NCBI RefSeq assembly: GCF_001598335.1
Contig: NZ_BCYT01000001.1
Span: 186,001 to 250,000, forward strand
Reading direction: 5' to 3'
DNA from: Sphingobium abikonense NBRC 16140
GTDB taxonomy: Bacteria > Pseudomonadota > Alphaproteobacteria > Sphingomonadales > Sphingomonadaceae
Length of the DNA stretch: 64,000 nucleotides
This document shows, one piece after another, positions 56,401 through 64,000 of this stretch. The number at the start of each line of letters is the position of its first letter. The stretch's first letter is position 1. The position numbers and the translations under genes were made by a program. The notes under the pieces were generated by a model, which saw nothing but the letters and a program-made list of their open reading frames with translations, searched no databases and was not told the origin of the DNA.

Positions 56401-56827
56401 ACAGATGCTGGTCGAACAGGCGTTGCGCGTGATCGGCGCGCCGGACTTCAAGGACCTGTTTGGACCGGACGCTCTCGCCGAAGCGCCGATAGCGGCGGTG
56501 GTGGGCGAAGCGGTGATCGCCGGCACGGTGGATCGCCTGTGCATCGGGCCGGATCGGGTCCAGTTCGTCGATTTCAAGACGGGCAGGATCGCACCGGCGA
56601 CGCTGGACGACGTTCCGACCTCCCACCTGCGCCAGATGGCGGCCTATGCGTCGGCGCTGGGCGTCATCTTTCCCGGCCGTCGGATCGAGGCCGGCTTGCT
56701 CTATACCAGCGTCCCGCGCCTTATCGCGTTGCCACCAGAGCTACTGGCGGCGCACAAGCCCGGCTTTGTCGAGGCGCAGGGAAATTTGCCGCTCCCGCCC
56801 GTTGAGCCGGCGGCTCCGTCATCCTAG
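53393..56827 (+). CDS. addA: double-strand break repair helicase-nuclease AddA
   Basis: A 1144-residue UvrD/Rep-type helicase with a C-terminal nuclease. Walker [21 protein letters not shown] is near residue 34. Motif II is VDEAQDTN, and [24 protein letters not shown] (motif V) and [16 protein letters not shown] (motif VI) follow. The nuclease core is [10 protein letters not shown] near residue 1060. AddAB loads RecA after end resection. It overlaps addB by 20 bp from ATG 53393 or 8 bp from ATG 53405 ([10 protein letters not shown]); either start is possible. trxA follows after 29 bp. Confidence 0.96.
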   Translation: MAVKMAKAGALQKLLGDQARAAAPDAHVWLSASAGTGKTHVLTARVFRLLLQGVRPENILCLTFTKAGAAEMADRIHDRLAAWVQMDGPALAGDLMALGEDHGPEMQDHARRLFAEVLESIGGLRIQTIHGFCQQLLAAFPLEAELAPGFRPLDQREQSALARQTLADLVVRAQEEGDDALMTALQALSLRLGEGGAEAFLLRCAARGEAMDSLPPDIAPWVAAELGLPDGDVDRWLADQCHDDVFDMRALDWIVRANVAWGKGRGLERCDRIAAWRALDTPGRAANLADLHRAWAKADGDIIDAKGWVPPIDGYGDMAARLHSRCGELIALKLRADYAALLAQALYAGRAYARDYARAKHMAGAVDFDDLIARAAALLEQPGIAEWIRYKLDQRIDHILVDEAQDTNAAQWRIVRTLAEEFFSGAGAKGDKVRTIFTVGDFKQAIFGFQGTSPQNFAAAQLLFQRDAMGAGHDFHSLSLDRSFRSTPAVLDVVDRTIATLRAERLGLEAGDVRHDSANRHPGEVILWKPVIAKLTEDAEGEEDWADDQDRVLAQRIARQIRQWIDDGVMLESRGRPVRAGDIMILVRRRSELARLIVARLYEEQVAVAGIDRLRLNAPLAVRDLLAALRFAVQPEDELNLASLLVSPLIGWTQEELMQRLVGRRTGLWRHLTQTLDDGTLQPLRDLLAVADFSTPYRYLEAILSGPMDGRRKLISRLGAEAADPIEELLNAALAFEQDDHPSLQRFIDWFDRGEVEIVRDAAGQGNMLRLLTVHGAKGLQAPIVILADACLDPDAGNRADMLEWQGLPILPPRKAERQGPIGEVAEEAAAIEREEHWRLLYVALTRAEEKLVVAGSLGPRAKGEVKPESWFAAVEGAMASLGAEWEADPLWVAARRWCGTEPLPSKEAVVEEASAEPAIDMPSWLRQAAPAEARPPRPLAPSAQVEDDVPYPPPTPAMRAAAERGRWLHALFERLPALASDQRAQAADRWLTQQGLADAAARQMLVEQALRVIGAPDFKDLFGPDALAEAPIAAVVGEAVIAGTVDRLCIGPDRVQFVDFKTGRIAPATLDDVPTSHLRQMAAYASALGVIFPGRRIEAGLLYTSVPRLIALPPELLAAHKPGFVEAQGNLPLPPVEPAAPSS

Positions 56828-56856
56828 ATATTGCGCCAAGCAAAGGAGATTTACTC

Positions 56857-57177
56857 ATGGCCACCAAGGCAGTTACCGATGTCAGCTTCCAACAGGACGT
56901 GATCGCCGCCGACAAGCCGGTGCTCGTCGATTTCTGGGCGGAATGGTGCGGTCCGTGCAAGATGATCGGTCCGGCTCTGGAGGAAATCTCCGAGGAACTG
57001 GGCGACAAGGTCACGATCGCCAAGATCAACATCGACGAAAACCCCGACGCGCCGGGTAAATATGGCGTGCGCGGTATCCCGACGATGATCTTGTTCAAGA
57101 ATGGCGAAGTCAGCGCGACCAAGGTCGGCGCTGCGCCCAAGAGCGCGCTCAAGGGCTGGATCGAGAGCGTCCTGTAA
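56857..57177 (+). CDS. trxA: thioredoxin
   Basis: A 106-residue thioredoxin 1 with the active site [14 protein letters not shown] (Cys31 and Cys34) and the cis-Pro motif RGIPTMILF. It is the general cytoplasmic disulfide reductant. AAAGGAG lies 8 nt upstream of the ATG. It is the last gene of the divL-tsaE-amgK-murU-addB-addA-trxA run and ends 27 bp before a strong terminator. It may also have its own promoter within addA, but none was identified. Confidence 0.98.
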   Translation: MATKAVTDVSFQQDVIAADKPVLVDFWAEWCGPCKMIGPALEEISEELGDKVTIAKINIDENPDAPGKYGVRGIPTMILFKNGEVSATKVGAAPKSALKGWIESVL

Positions 57178-57204
57178 TGCGCTGACGCCCGCCGGGTGAA
57201 TGGG

Positions 57205-57243
57205 AAGCCGCGCCGTCAAGCTTTTGACGGCGCGGCTTTTTTT
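57205..57243. terminator. rho-independent terminator after trxA
   Basis: AAGCCGCGCCGTCAA, loop GCTT, then TTGACGGCGCGGCTT followed by Ts: a 15-bp perfect stem. The matching A at the 5' side gives some activity in the opposite direction as well. Confidence 0.95.
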
Positions 57244-57262
57244 ATAGCCAAGGACAGCGACT

Positions 57263-57316
57263 GCGACAGCTGCACGCGGTTTTTCTGTTCGACCGGCCTG
57301 TCGTGGCAGCTGTCGC
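57263..57316. repeat. perfect 11-bp inverted repeat between trxA and the IMPase gene
   Basis: GCGACAGCTGC (57263-57273) is mirrored exactly by GCAGCTGTCGC (57306-57316) across 32 nt. It lies just beyond the 3' end of the convergent IMPase gene and may serve as its termination or stability hairpin. Confidence 0.65.
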
Positions 57317-57331
57317 GATCGTTGTCGGGGT

Positions 57332-58129
57332 TCAGCCGAAGAGCTGCCGCGCCGCTTGATCCCAGAGACGGGGCGACGACGCGCCCAGCAGGCCGCGGCG
57401 CATATCGCCCACGACATAGGGCGTGCCGTCCAGCCGCCGGCAACATCCACCCGCTTCGTTGACGAACAGGGTGCCGGCGGCGTGATCCCAGGGCAGGGTG
57501 CGGGCGAAGACCGAGACGTCATTCTGACCGAGCACCAGACGGGGATATTGTTCGGCGGCGCAGCGCGGAATGTCGACGACGGCAAAGGCGCCATCGGCGC
57601 GGCGCTGGATGTCCGCGCGCTCCTCGTCCGTCATGAAGTAGACCGCGAGTGCCGCGATCGGCAGATCGCCGTCGCTTTCCCTGGCGCGAACAATTTGCCC
57701 ATCAATATGACTGCCGCCACCACGCAGCGCGTGACACAGTCGGCCGGTCAGGGGGTCGAGAATCCATCCCGCCAGCGTCGTTCCCGCATCGGCCAGCGCA
57801 ACCATAATCCCGAAGGGCGGATTGCCGGCCGCGAAATTGCCGGTGCCGTCGATCGGGTCGATGATCCAGTTCAGACCATCGCCCGCGCGCTCCAGTATGG
57901 CGGGATCGGCGGCGCAGGCTTCCTCGCCGATGATGCCGGCCTCCGGCAGGATTGCGCTCAATCCCTCGGACAGGCGCAATTCGCTTTCCCTGTCTGCGAC
58001 GGTGACGAAATCATTCGCCGCCTTTTCGGCGATCTCATCGGCCGCCAGATTGCGGAAGCGCGGCATGACGATGTCACGGGCGACCTGCCGCATCAGCGCC
58101 GCGACGGGTTCGTTCAGGTCAAACGACAT
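57332..58129 (-). CDS. inositol monophosphatase family protein
   Basis: A 265-residue metal-dependent phosphatase. The family motif WIIDPIDGTGNFAAGNPPFG, metal-binding Glu in EEAC, and the C-terminal LPWDHAAGTLFVNEAGG are present. Substrates in the family include inositol monophosphate, 3'-phosphoadenosine phosphates and histidinol phosphate, and the sequence alone does not decide between them. Its ATG shares one base with the argJ stop (TGATG), so the two are translationally coupled. The 3' end faces trxA across the terminator and an inverted repeat. Confidence 0.9.
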   Translation of the reverse strand: MSFDLNEPVAALMRQVARDIVMPRFRNLAADEIAEKAANDFVTVADRESELRLSEGLSAILPEAGIIGEEACAADPAILERAGDGLNWIIDPIDGTGNFAAGNPPFGIMVALADAGTTLAGWILDPLTGRLCHALRGGGSHIDGQIVRARESDGDLPIAALAVYFMTDEERADIQRRADGAFAVVDIPRCAAEQYPRLVLGQNDVSVFARTLPWDHAAGTLFVNEAGGCCRRLDGTPYVVGDMRRGLLGASSPRLWDQAARQLFG

Positions 58130-59352
58130 CAGCTGCGATAGTCCGCGTTGATCGAGATATAGCCATGCGTCAGGTCGCAGGTCCAGATAGTCGCCCGGCC
58201 TTCGCCCAGCCCCAGATCGACGCCGATTTCGATGTCCTGCCCCTTGAGGTGAGCGGCGACCGGAGCTTCGTCATAACCCTCCACTGCCAGACCATGGGTG
58301 GCGACCTGGGTTGCGCCGAACCGAATGGACAGTCGGTCGCGATCGGCTGGCTCGCCTGCCTTGCCGATGGCTGCGACCACGCGGCCCCAATTGGCATCTT
58401 CGCCGGCGATGGCTGTCTTCACCAGCGGAGAATTGGCGATCGACAGGCCAATGCGATGGGCGCTGTCGTCGCTGGTCGCGCCTTCCACCCGGATTTCGAT
58501 GAATTTGGTCGCGCCTTCGCCATCGCGCACCACTAGATGCGCCAGCTGGCGGCAGAGGTCGGCCAGCGCCGCGGCAAAGGCATCTGCGCCCGGATCATCC
58601 ATCGACCGGAGCCGCGCATTGTGCGCCTTCCCAGTAGCAAAGGCAAGGACCGTGTCGCTGGTCGAGGTATCGCTGTCCACGGTGATGCAGGAAAAGCTAC
58701 GCTTGTTCGCCGCAGCGAGCATCTGTTGCAGCAGCCCGGAGTCGATAGCGGCATCGGTGAAGATATAGCCCAGCATGGTCGCCATATCCGGCGCGATCAT
58801 GCCCGATCCCTTGATGATGCCGACCAGATCCACCCGGGTTTCGCCGATCAGCGCGCTGGCCTTCGCGCCCTTGGGGTAGGTGTCGGTGGTGCCGATCGTG
58901 ATCGCGGCCTGCTCCCAATCGCAGGGGGCGGCGGCGAAGGCGGCGTCCAGCCCGGCCTCTGCCTTGTCGACCGGCAGCGGCACGCCGATCACGCCGGTGG
59001 AGGAAATGAATATGTCCGACGGCAGACACGCCAGATGGTTGGCGACCTTGGCGGCGATCGCCTCCACGGCTGCGCGGCCGCGGCTGCCGGTAAAGGCATT
59101 GGCGTTGCCGGCGTTCACGACCAGCGCGCGGGCGGCGCCCAGGGGAATGGCGTCGCGGCACCATTCGACTTCCGGAGATGGGCATTTGCTCTGGGTCGTG
59201 ACACCGGCGACCGCCGTTCCCGCCTCCAATTCGACATAGGTCAAATCATCCCGTTCCCATGCCTTGTAGCCAGCGCGCGCGGTGCGTAGCGTGACCCCGG
59301 CAATGGCGGGAAGGGACGGGAAGGCGGCGGGGGCGAGGGGCGATCTGTCCAT
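58129..59352 (-). CDS. argJ: bifunctional glutamate N-acetyltransferase/amino-acid acetyltransferase ArgJ
   Basis: A 407-residue self-cleaving enzyme of arginine biosynthesis. It cycles the acetyl group from N-acetylornithine to glutamate. The autoproteolysis motif KGSGMIAPDMATML is present, with cleavage expected between Ala191 and Thr192, the new N-terminal nucleophile. VVNAGNANAFTG and SSTGVIGVPLP of the alpha part and the C-terminal LTHGYISINADYRS are standard. The start at 59352 has no strong ribosome binding site. It is upstream of and overlapping the IMPase gene, and divergent from the glycosyltransferase-like gene. Confidence 0.96.
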   Translation of the reverse strand: MDRSPLAPAAFPSLPAIAGVTLRTARAGYKAWERDDLTYVELEAGTAVAGVTTQSKCPSPEVEWCRDAIPLGAARALVVNAGNANAFTGSRGRAAVEAIAAKVANHLACLPSDIFISSTGVIGVPLPVDKAEAGLDAAFAAAPCDWEQAAITIGTTDTYPKGAKASALIGETRVDLVGIIKGSGMIAPDMATMLGYIFTDAAIDSGLLQQMLAAANKRSFSCITVDSDTSTSDTVLAFATGKAHNARLRSMDDPGADAFAAALADLCRQLAHLVVRDGEGATKFIEIRVEGATSDDSAHRIGLSIANSPLVKTAIAGEDANWGRVVAAIGKAGEPADRDRLSIRFGATQVATHGLAVEGYDEAPVAAHLKGQDIEIGVDLGLGEGRATIWTCDLTHGYISINADYRS

Positions 59353-59483
59353 AGCGTCGCCATAGAATGCGTGCTGCCCGAAAGCCAGCCCGCGCCGTCG
59401 CTAAATGGCGATGGGACTGCGGACTTGCGTCAACGGCGGCGTCATGCTGGTCAGAGTTGATAGATGATAGGGTCGCACTGGGT

Positions 59484-60545
59484 ATGACGCATGTCGGCGG
59501 GGGTCGGTTCGCCTTTTATGCCAAGCGCTTTTCGCCGCGCAAGGCGAGCATCAGGCTGCGCGTGCTGGAACCTCTGGCGGCGCTGGGCGAGGCAGGGCTG
59601 GGCGTTGCGCGCTACCCACGGATTCGTCGAGCGATGGGCTATGATGTGGTGGTCATTTCCAAAGCCTTTGGCCGGGGCGCGATGCGTGTCGCCAAAGCGG
59701 CCGCCGCCGCACGATCCAGCCTGATCTTTGATATTTGTGACAACCGCTTTGCCAACAACCGCTGCAAAGGCTCTGCGCGCCACAGCGCACGCACCAATGA
59801 CCTGCTCTGCCGCGCGGACATAGTGACGGTTCCGACGGAGCGGATGGGGCGGCTGTTAATCCAATCGGCGCCGGAAATCCGCGATCGTGTGCGGGTTGTC
59901 CCCGACATGCTGGACGACCTGTCCGACCGGGCGACGCGGTTGCCGTTGATCGATGGGTGGCGCTTGACTCAATTGGACACGTTTCTCGCCCGGCATCCGG
60001 ATGCGCTACACTGTGTCTGGTTTGGCAATACGATGCCCGGCATCGCCGGCCTGTGCCAGCTTCGCAACCGGATTGTCGAGCTCGAGCGCTTCGCGAGACG
60101 CCATCCGGTTACGCTGACCATCATCAGCAACAAGCCCGGCCTGTACCGCAAGGCATCGGCCGACTGGGGTATCCCGCATCATTACACCCCTTGGACGCTC
60201 GCCAGTTTTCCGAACGCGCTGCGCCGGCATCGCGTCGCCATCATCCCGGTGCCGCAGAATGAGTATACGGTCGGCAAGTCCATCAATCGCCCTGCCACAG
60301 CCATCATGGCTGGGCTTGGCGTTATCGCGGACTCGATAGACTCCTATGAGGAATTGCGTCCTTTCATCGTGCTGGATGACTGGCAGGCGGGCCTTGGGCG
60401 TTACGCGTTCGGCTGGGACGGGGAACAGGAGCGGTTGGCGGCAGGCAGAGAGCATCTCCACGCGCATTATGGGCGAGCGCGGATCGCCGAACGCTGGGCC
60501 GAAGTGCTGCGCGAGGCGGATGCGCGCAGAAACGTGAAGGGCTGA
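59484..60545 (+). CDS. glycosyltransferase-like protein (GT-B type, weakly assigned)
   Basis: A 353-residue protein without signal peptide. The sequence shows a GT-B-like arrangement: an N-half with DVVVISKAF and FDICDNRF, VTVPTERMG (typical end of the first Rossmann domain), a central HCVWFGNTMPG, and a C-half with LTIISNKPGLY and IIPVPQNEYTVGKSINRP, where the Lys-Ser-Asn stretch resembles the donor-binding loop of family 1/4 glycosyltransferases. Donor and acceptor are unknown. The ATG at 59484 (MTHVGGGRFAFYAKRF) is chosen over one 39 codons earlier because the upstream part is atypical; neither has a good ribosome binding site. It stands between divergent argJ and secA. Confidence 0.7.
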   Translation: MTHVGGGRFAFYAKRFSPRKASIRLRVLEPLAALGEAGLGVARYPRIRRAMGYDVVVISKAFGRGAMRVAKAAAAARSSLIFDICDNRFANNRCKGSARHSARTNDLLCRADIVTVPTERMGRLLIQSAPEIRDRVRVVPDMLDDLSDRATRLPLIDGWRLTQLDTFLARHPDALHCVWFGNTMPGIAGLCQLRNRIVELERFARRHPVTLTIISNKPGLYRKASADWGIPHHYTPWTLASFPNALRRHRVAIIPVPQNEYTVGKSINRPATAIMAGLGVIADSIDSYEELRPFIVLDDWQAGLGRYAFGWDGEQERLAAGREHLHAHYGRARIAERWAEVLREADARRNVKG

Positions 60546-60670
60546 CCGCCTTTTAGCATCCCGCTACTCCAGCTTGAATTGACGCGCGCCCGGCCGATGC
60601 CTATTTGCCGCTCAATTGTTTGCGGCGTGGCTTGTTGCGCCCTTTTTGTCTTTTCGCTCAGGGAGAGCTC

Positions 60671-63406
60671 ATGTTCGGCGCACTCGCCAAATCCATTTTC
60701 GGATCGTCCAACGAACGCTATGTCAAGTCGCTGGGCAAGATCGTCGATCGGATCGCTTCCTTTGAGCCTTCGATCCAGGCGTTGAGCGACGAGGAGCTGG
60801 TAGCGCAAACGGTTCGATTCCGCGAACGGCTGTCGGCGGGAGAGACGCTGGACGATCTGCTGCCGGAAGCCTTCGCGACGGTGCGCGAAGCGTCCAAGCG
60901 CGTTCTGGGCATGCGGCATTTCGACGTGCAGATGGTGGGCGGCATCGTCCTGCATCGCGGCGAGATCGCCGAAATGCGGACGGGCGAGGGCAAGACCTTG
61001 GTGGCGACGCTGGCCACCTATCTCAACGCGCTGGAAGGCAAGGGCGTCCACGTTGTCACGGTGAACGACTATCTTGCTAGCCGCGACTGCGACTGGATGG
61101 GGCAGGTCTATCGCTTCCTTGGATTGACTACGGGCGTCATCGTGCCCAACCTGTCCGAGGACCAGCGGCGCGCGGCTTATGAGGCCGACATCACCTATGC
61201 GACCAATAATGAACTCGGCTTCGATTATCTGCGCGACAATATGAAGTTCGATCGCGGGTCGATGGTCCAGCGCCCGTTCAACTACGCAATCGTCGACGAG
61301 GTGGATTCGATCCTGATCGACGAAGCGCGCACGCCGCTGATCATCTCCGGGCCGACGGACGACAAGTCCGAACTCTATGTAGCGGTCGACGCGATCGTGA
61401 AGCAGGTGACGGAAGCTGATTACGAAAAGGATGAAAAGCAGCGCAGCGTCACGCTGACCGAGGATGGCACGGAGAAGATTGAACGTCTGCTGGAACAAGC
61501 GGGTCTGTTGCAGGGCGCCAATCTCTATGACTTCGAAAATACCGCGGTTGTCCATCATGTGAACCAGGCGCTGCGCGCGAACGTCATGTTCCGCCGCGAC
61601 ATCGACTATATCGTCAAGGACGGCAAGGTCGTCATCATCGACGAATTTACCGGCCGCATGATGGATGGGCGCCGCTGGTCCGATGGCCTGCACCAGGCGG
61701 TGGAGGCCAAGGAAGGCGTCAATATCGAGCCGGAAAACCAGACGCTCGCGTCCATCACCTTCCAGAATTACTTCCGCATGTATCCCAAACTCTCGGGCAT
61801 GACCGGCACCGCCGCGACCGAAGCGACGGAATTCTACGAAATCTACAAGATGAACGTGGTGACGATCCCGACCAACCGGCCGATCCAGCGCGTTGACGAG
61901 GAAGATACTTTCTACAAGAATCTGGAAGACAAATTCCGTGGGATCGCCAAGACCATCAAGGTCCATGCCGAAAAGGGGCAGCCTGTTTTGGTCGGTACGG
62001 TGTCGATCGAAAAATCGGAAATGCTCTCGGAATTTCTCAACCAGGAAGGCGTCAAACATGCGGTGCTGAACGCCCGTTTTCACGAAAGCGAAGCCCATAT
62101 CGTGGCGCAGGCGGGTCGCAAGGGCGCGGTTACAATCGCGACCAACATGGCCGGTCGCGGCACCGACATCAAATTGGGCGGCAATCTGGAGATGCGTGTC
62201 GAGGACGAACTGCGCGACATGCCCGAAGGCCCGGACCGCGATGCAGCCATCGCCCGGATCGAAGCGGAGATTGAGGTCGAGAAGCAGGAAGTGCTGGCCG
62301 CAGGCGGCCTCTTCGTGCTGGCGACCGAGCGGCATGAAAGCCGCCGCATCGACAACCAGCTGCGCGGCCGTTCGGGCCGTCAGGGAGACCCTGGCCTGTC
62401 GCGCTTTTACCTCAGCCTCGACGATGACCTGATGCGCATCTTTGGTCCGGACACCATGTTCGCCAAGATGATCCGCTCCAATCTGGAGGACGGGGAGGCC
62501 CTGCCGCCATCAAAATGGCTGAGCAAGGCGATCGAGACCGCGCAGAAAAAGGTCGAGGCGCGCAATTACGACATTCGCAAGCAGGTCGTCGAATATGACG
62601 ATGTGATGAACGATCAGCGCAAGGTCATCTACGAGCAACGCAGCGACATCATGGACGCCGACACGGTGGACGATGTCGTGACAGACATGCGGCACGAAAC
62701 GGTCAATGACCTGGTCGGTGCATCTTGCCCGCCGGGCACCTATCCCGAACAATGGAATATGGACGGATTGAAGGCGCGCACGGCCGAGATATTGGGCCTC
62801 GAACCGGACTTCGACGCATGGCTTGCCGAGGACGCCGTTGACCCCGAGATGATCGAGGAGCGGCTGGTCGCAATGGCGGACGCCGCCGTTGCAGAGAAGG
62901 TCAAGGAGATCGATGCCGCCGATTGGCACATGATCGAGAAGTCGATCCTGCTCCAGAGCCTCGACCATCACTGGAAAGAGCATCTCTCGACGCTCGACGC
63001 GCTGCGCCAGGTCGTCCATCTGCGCGCCTATGCGCAGAAAACGCCGATCAATGAATATAAGCAGGAAGCCTTTGCCCTGTTCGAGCGGATGCTCGAAAAT
63101 ATCCGCGAAGATGTGACCGGGTCGATTGCGCGCGTGCAGTTCCGGATGGAGCAGCCAGCGATGGAGGATTATGCGCTTCCCGTGCTGCCCGACTTTATCA
63201 CGACGCATATCGATCCGTTTTCGGGCGAGGACAACAGCGCAGACATCGACGCGGGGCAACTGGGCAGCATCACCACGACCATTCCGCGCGCACCCGCCCC
63301 GACTGTCGAAGGGGAGGACTTCTCCAATCTGGATATCAGCCGCAACGCGCCTTGCCCCTGTGGGTCAGGGCAGAAATACAAGCATTGCCACGGGGCGTTA
63401 GCCTGA
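60671..63406 (+). CDS. secA: preprotein translocase ATPase SecA
   Basis: A 911-residue motor of the Sec export pathway. Walker [21 protein letters not shown] is near residue 100, and Walker [21 protein letters not shown] follows. The DEAD motor domains contain [14 protein letters not shown] and [18 protein letters not shown]. The C-terminal zinc motif [14 protein letters not shown] binds SecB and lipids. The start ATG 60671 ([11 protein letters not shown]) has GGGAG just upstream; the extra 22 codons of the open frame are rejected. A stable hairpin follows the stop. Confidence 0.98.
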   Translation: MFGALAKSIFGSSNERYVKSLGKIVDRIASFEPSIQALSDEELVAQTVRFRERLSAGETLDDLLPEAFATVREASKRVLGMRHFDVQMVGGIVLHRGEIAEMRTGEGKTLVATLATYLNALEGKGVHVVTVNDYLASRDCDWMGQVYRFLGLTTGVIVPNLSEDQRRAAYEADITYATNNELGFDYLRDNMKFDRGSMVQRPFNYAIVDEVDSILIDEARTPLIISGPTDDKSELYVAVDAIVKQVTEADYEKDEKQRSVTLTEDGTEKIERLLEQAGLLQGANLYDFENTAVVHHVNQALRANVMFRRDIDYIVKDGKVVIIDEFTGRMMDGRRWSDGLHQAVEAKEGVNIEPENQTLASITFQNYFRMYPKLSGMTGTAATEATEFYEIYKMNVVTIPTNRPIQRVDEEDTFYKNLEDKFRGIAKTIKVHAEKGQPVLVGTVSIEKSEMLSEFLNQEGVKHAVLNARFHESEAHIVAQAGRKGAVTIATNMAGRGTDIKLGGNLEMRVEDELRDMPEGPDRDAAIARIEAEIEVEKQEVLAAGGLFVLATERHESRRIDNQLRGRSGRQGDPGLSRFYLSLDDDLMRIFGPDTMFAKMIRSNLEDGEALPPSKWLSKAIETAQKKVEARNYDIRKQVVEYDDVMNDQRKVIYEQRSDIMDADTVDDVVTDMRHETVNDLVGASCPPGTYPEQWNMDGLKARTAEILGLEPDFDAWLAEDAVDPEMIEERLVAMADAAVAEKVKEIDAADWHMIEKSILLQSLDHHWKEHLSTLDALRQVVHLRAYAQKTPINEYKQEAFALFERMLENIREDVTGSIARVQFRMEQPAMEDYALPVLPDFITTHIDPFSGEDNSADIDAGQLGSITTTIPRAPAPTVEGEDFSNLDISRNAPCPCGSGQKYKHCHGALA

Positions 63407-63415
63407 TCCTGCCAT

Positions 63416-63440
63416 AACGGCGCGGTCATGCCGCGCCGTT
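63416..63440. terminator. hairpin after secA
   Basis: AACGGCGCGG, loop TCATG, then CCGCGCCGTT make a perfect 10-bp stem 10 bp after the secA stop. There is no T-run, so it may be a rho-dependent or stability element instead of an intrinsic terminator. Its end overlaps TTAACCAT (63439-63446). Confidence 0.6.
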
Positions 63441-63517
63441 AACCATGTGGCGTAAGCAGTTGGCAAGAAGCGACAGCGACTCTGTTCTCATTCCGGGGGG
63501 CGAACCGGGAGTGAAAC

Positions 63518-63877
63518 ATGGAACAGAGTATTTGTCGGGCGCGAGCAGAACGCAGGCGTGAACATCGTATCGCCGCGCATGTGCCTGCGACGCTCAATTG
63601 GGAAGGCACGAGCCAGCCTGTCCGCATTTGCAATATTTCCGTCTATGGTGCGCTGGTAAGCGGCGCCTGGCTCCCGGTAGTGGGCGAGCGGGTGACGCTG
63701 ATTGCCGATCATCTGGAGGTGTGCGGGACGGTGATCTGGAATGGCCCGGACCGATGCGGTCTGTTGTTGAGCCATGCGATCGATCCGCGTGCGATCATAA
63801 GTCAGGCCGACAACCATGCGCCCGAGGCCAGCACAGTCCTCACTTTGCAGGAAGTGAGGCCCGGGCATTATATTTGA
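63518..63877 (+). CDS. PilZ domain protein (c-di-GMP receptor)
   Basis: A 119-residue single-domain PilZ protein. The RxxxR motif lies in ERRREHRIAAHVPATLNWEG and the (D/N)xSxxG motif in ICNISVYGALVSG, both needed for c-di-GMP binding, so binding is likely. No partner domain is attached. GGGAG lies 7 nt upstream of the ATG. TTAACCAT, resembling a CtrA half-site, is present about 70 bp upstream (63439-63446). The target process (motility, envelope) cannot be read from the sequence. Confidence 0.9.
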   Translation: MEQSICRARAERRREHRIAAHVPATLNWEGTSQPVRICNISVYGALVSGAWLPVVGERVTLIADHLEVCGTVIWNGPDRCGLLLSHAIDPRAIISQADNHAPEASTVLTLQEVRPGHYI

Positions 63878-63902
63878 AAACACGATAATCGGCGGAATCC
63901 GG

Positions 63903-63989
63903 CGGACAGGGTGGGATTCGAACCCACGGTGGGCGTAAACCCACGGCGGTTTTCAAGACCGCTGCCTTAAACCACTCGGCCACCTGTCC
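63903..63989 (-). tRNA. tRNA-Ser (anticodon TGA)
   Basis: The acceptor stem GGACAGG/CCTGTCC has discriminator G. A long variable arm is typical of class II tRNA. The anticodon stem GCGGT/ACCGC encloses CTTGAAA, giving anticodon TGA (codon TCA). The T-arm contains GGTTCGAATCC. The length is 87 nt. The CCA end is not encoded: the bases after the discriminator are CCG. The two other tRNAs in this window do encode CCA. Confidence 0.96.
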
Positions 63990-64000
63990 CTGGCGCGCTT

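Noticed and set aside
60467..62335. 622-codon open frame on the minus strand opposite secA
   Set aside because: Mirror frame of secA; no ribosome binding site or family-like sequence.

Overview
This is a 64 kb stretch of GC-rich alphaproteobacterial chromosome, most likely from the order Sphingomonadales (Sphingobium/Sphingomonas type). That assignment rests on gene content and remembered family resemblance, not on a search. Supporting points are a DivL-type kinase with Tyr at the phosphoacceptor position, a PccR/ScfR-type propionate regulator, the pccB-thiolase-epimerase-mutase-pccA cluster, the divL-tsaE-amgK-murU-addB-addA-trxA gene order, and palindromic intergenic repeats of the kind I recall from sphingomonad genomes. 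I see no prophage, transposase, CRISPR array or defence island. It is mostly core chromosome.

Layout: 1-76 is the 5' end of rplY (minus strand), followed by tRNA-Lys(CTT). 600-6249 is the elongasome operon mreB-mreC-mreD-mrdA-rodA (minus), divergent from mutL. 8201-13276 carries a MaoC-like hydratase, then a phosphate-scavenging pair (a lipoprotein phosphodiesterase and a Tat-exported PhoD phosphatase) behind a good PhoB box, then ychF and a DNA-deoxyinosine glycosylase. 13395-24350 is the propionyl-CoA to succinyl-CoA module: an ScfR-type regulator divergent from pccB, an acetyl-CoA acetyltransferase, methylmalonyl-CoA epimerase, single-chain methylmalonyl-CoA mutase, bioB, a small membrane protein and pccA. 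Several palindromic repeats interrupt it. 24391-28591 has alr, a tiny DUF2256 gene, a PHA locus (thiolase and PhaC-like synthase, divergent from phaR) and an archaeal/eukaryal-type prolyl-tRNA synthetase starting at 28633.

30274-32169 is hslVU. It is followed by a small cysteine-containing hypothetical gene with a recognisable promoter and operator-like palindrome, and tRNA-Val(CAC). 32856-45773 is a mixed metabolic region: secreted DPP4-like peptidase, CmoB-like methyltransferase, asd, DUF2238 membrane protein, alpha/beta hydrolase, ACE-like M2 peptidase, a membrane diguanylate cyclase, amn, peroxiredoxin, yqgE and ahcY with its terminator. 45947-57177 is a tightly overlapping run linking cell-cycle control (divL), tRNA modification (tsaE), peptidoglycan recycling (amgK, murU), double-strand-break repair (addB, addA) and trxA, ending in a strong terminator. 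57332-63877 holds an inositol-monophosphatase-family gene, argJ, a glycosyltransferase-like gene, secA and a PilZ protein. tRNA-Ser(TGA) closes the window.

Functional links: biotin made through BioB serves the PccA biotin carrier domain two genes away. Propionyl-CoA released from odd-chain or branched substrates enters the TCA cycle through PccAB, epimerase and mutase. The PHA locus uses the same thiolase chemistry for carbon storage. No gene was found that needs an unknown function to explain the bulk of the DNA. The points most worth following up are regulatory (TTTGCAAA cluster, PhoB box, promoter-embedded palindrome, shared CATG start) and family-level (DivL Tyr569, the ProRS type, MutL nuclease motif).
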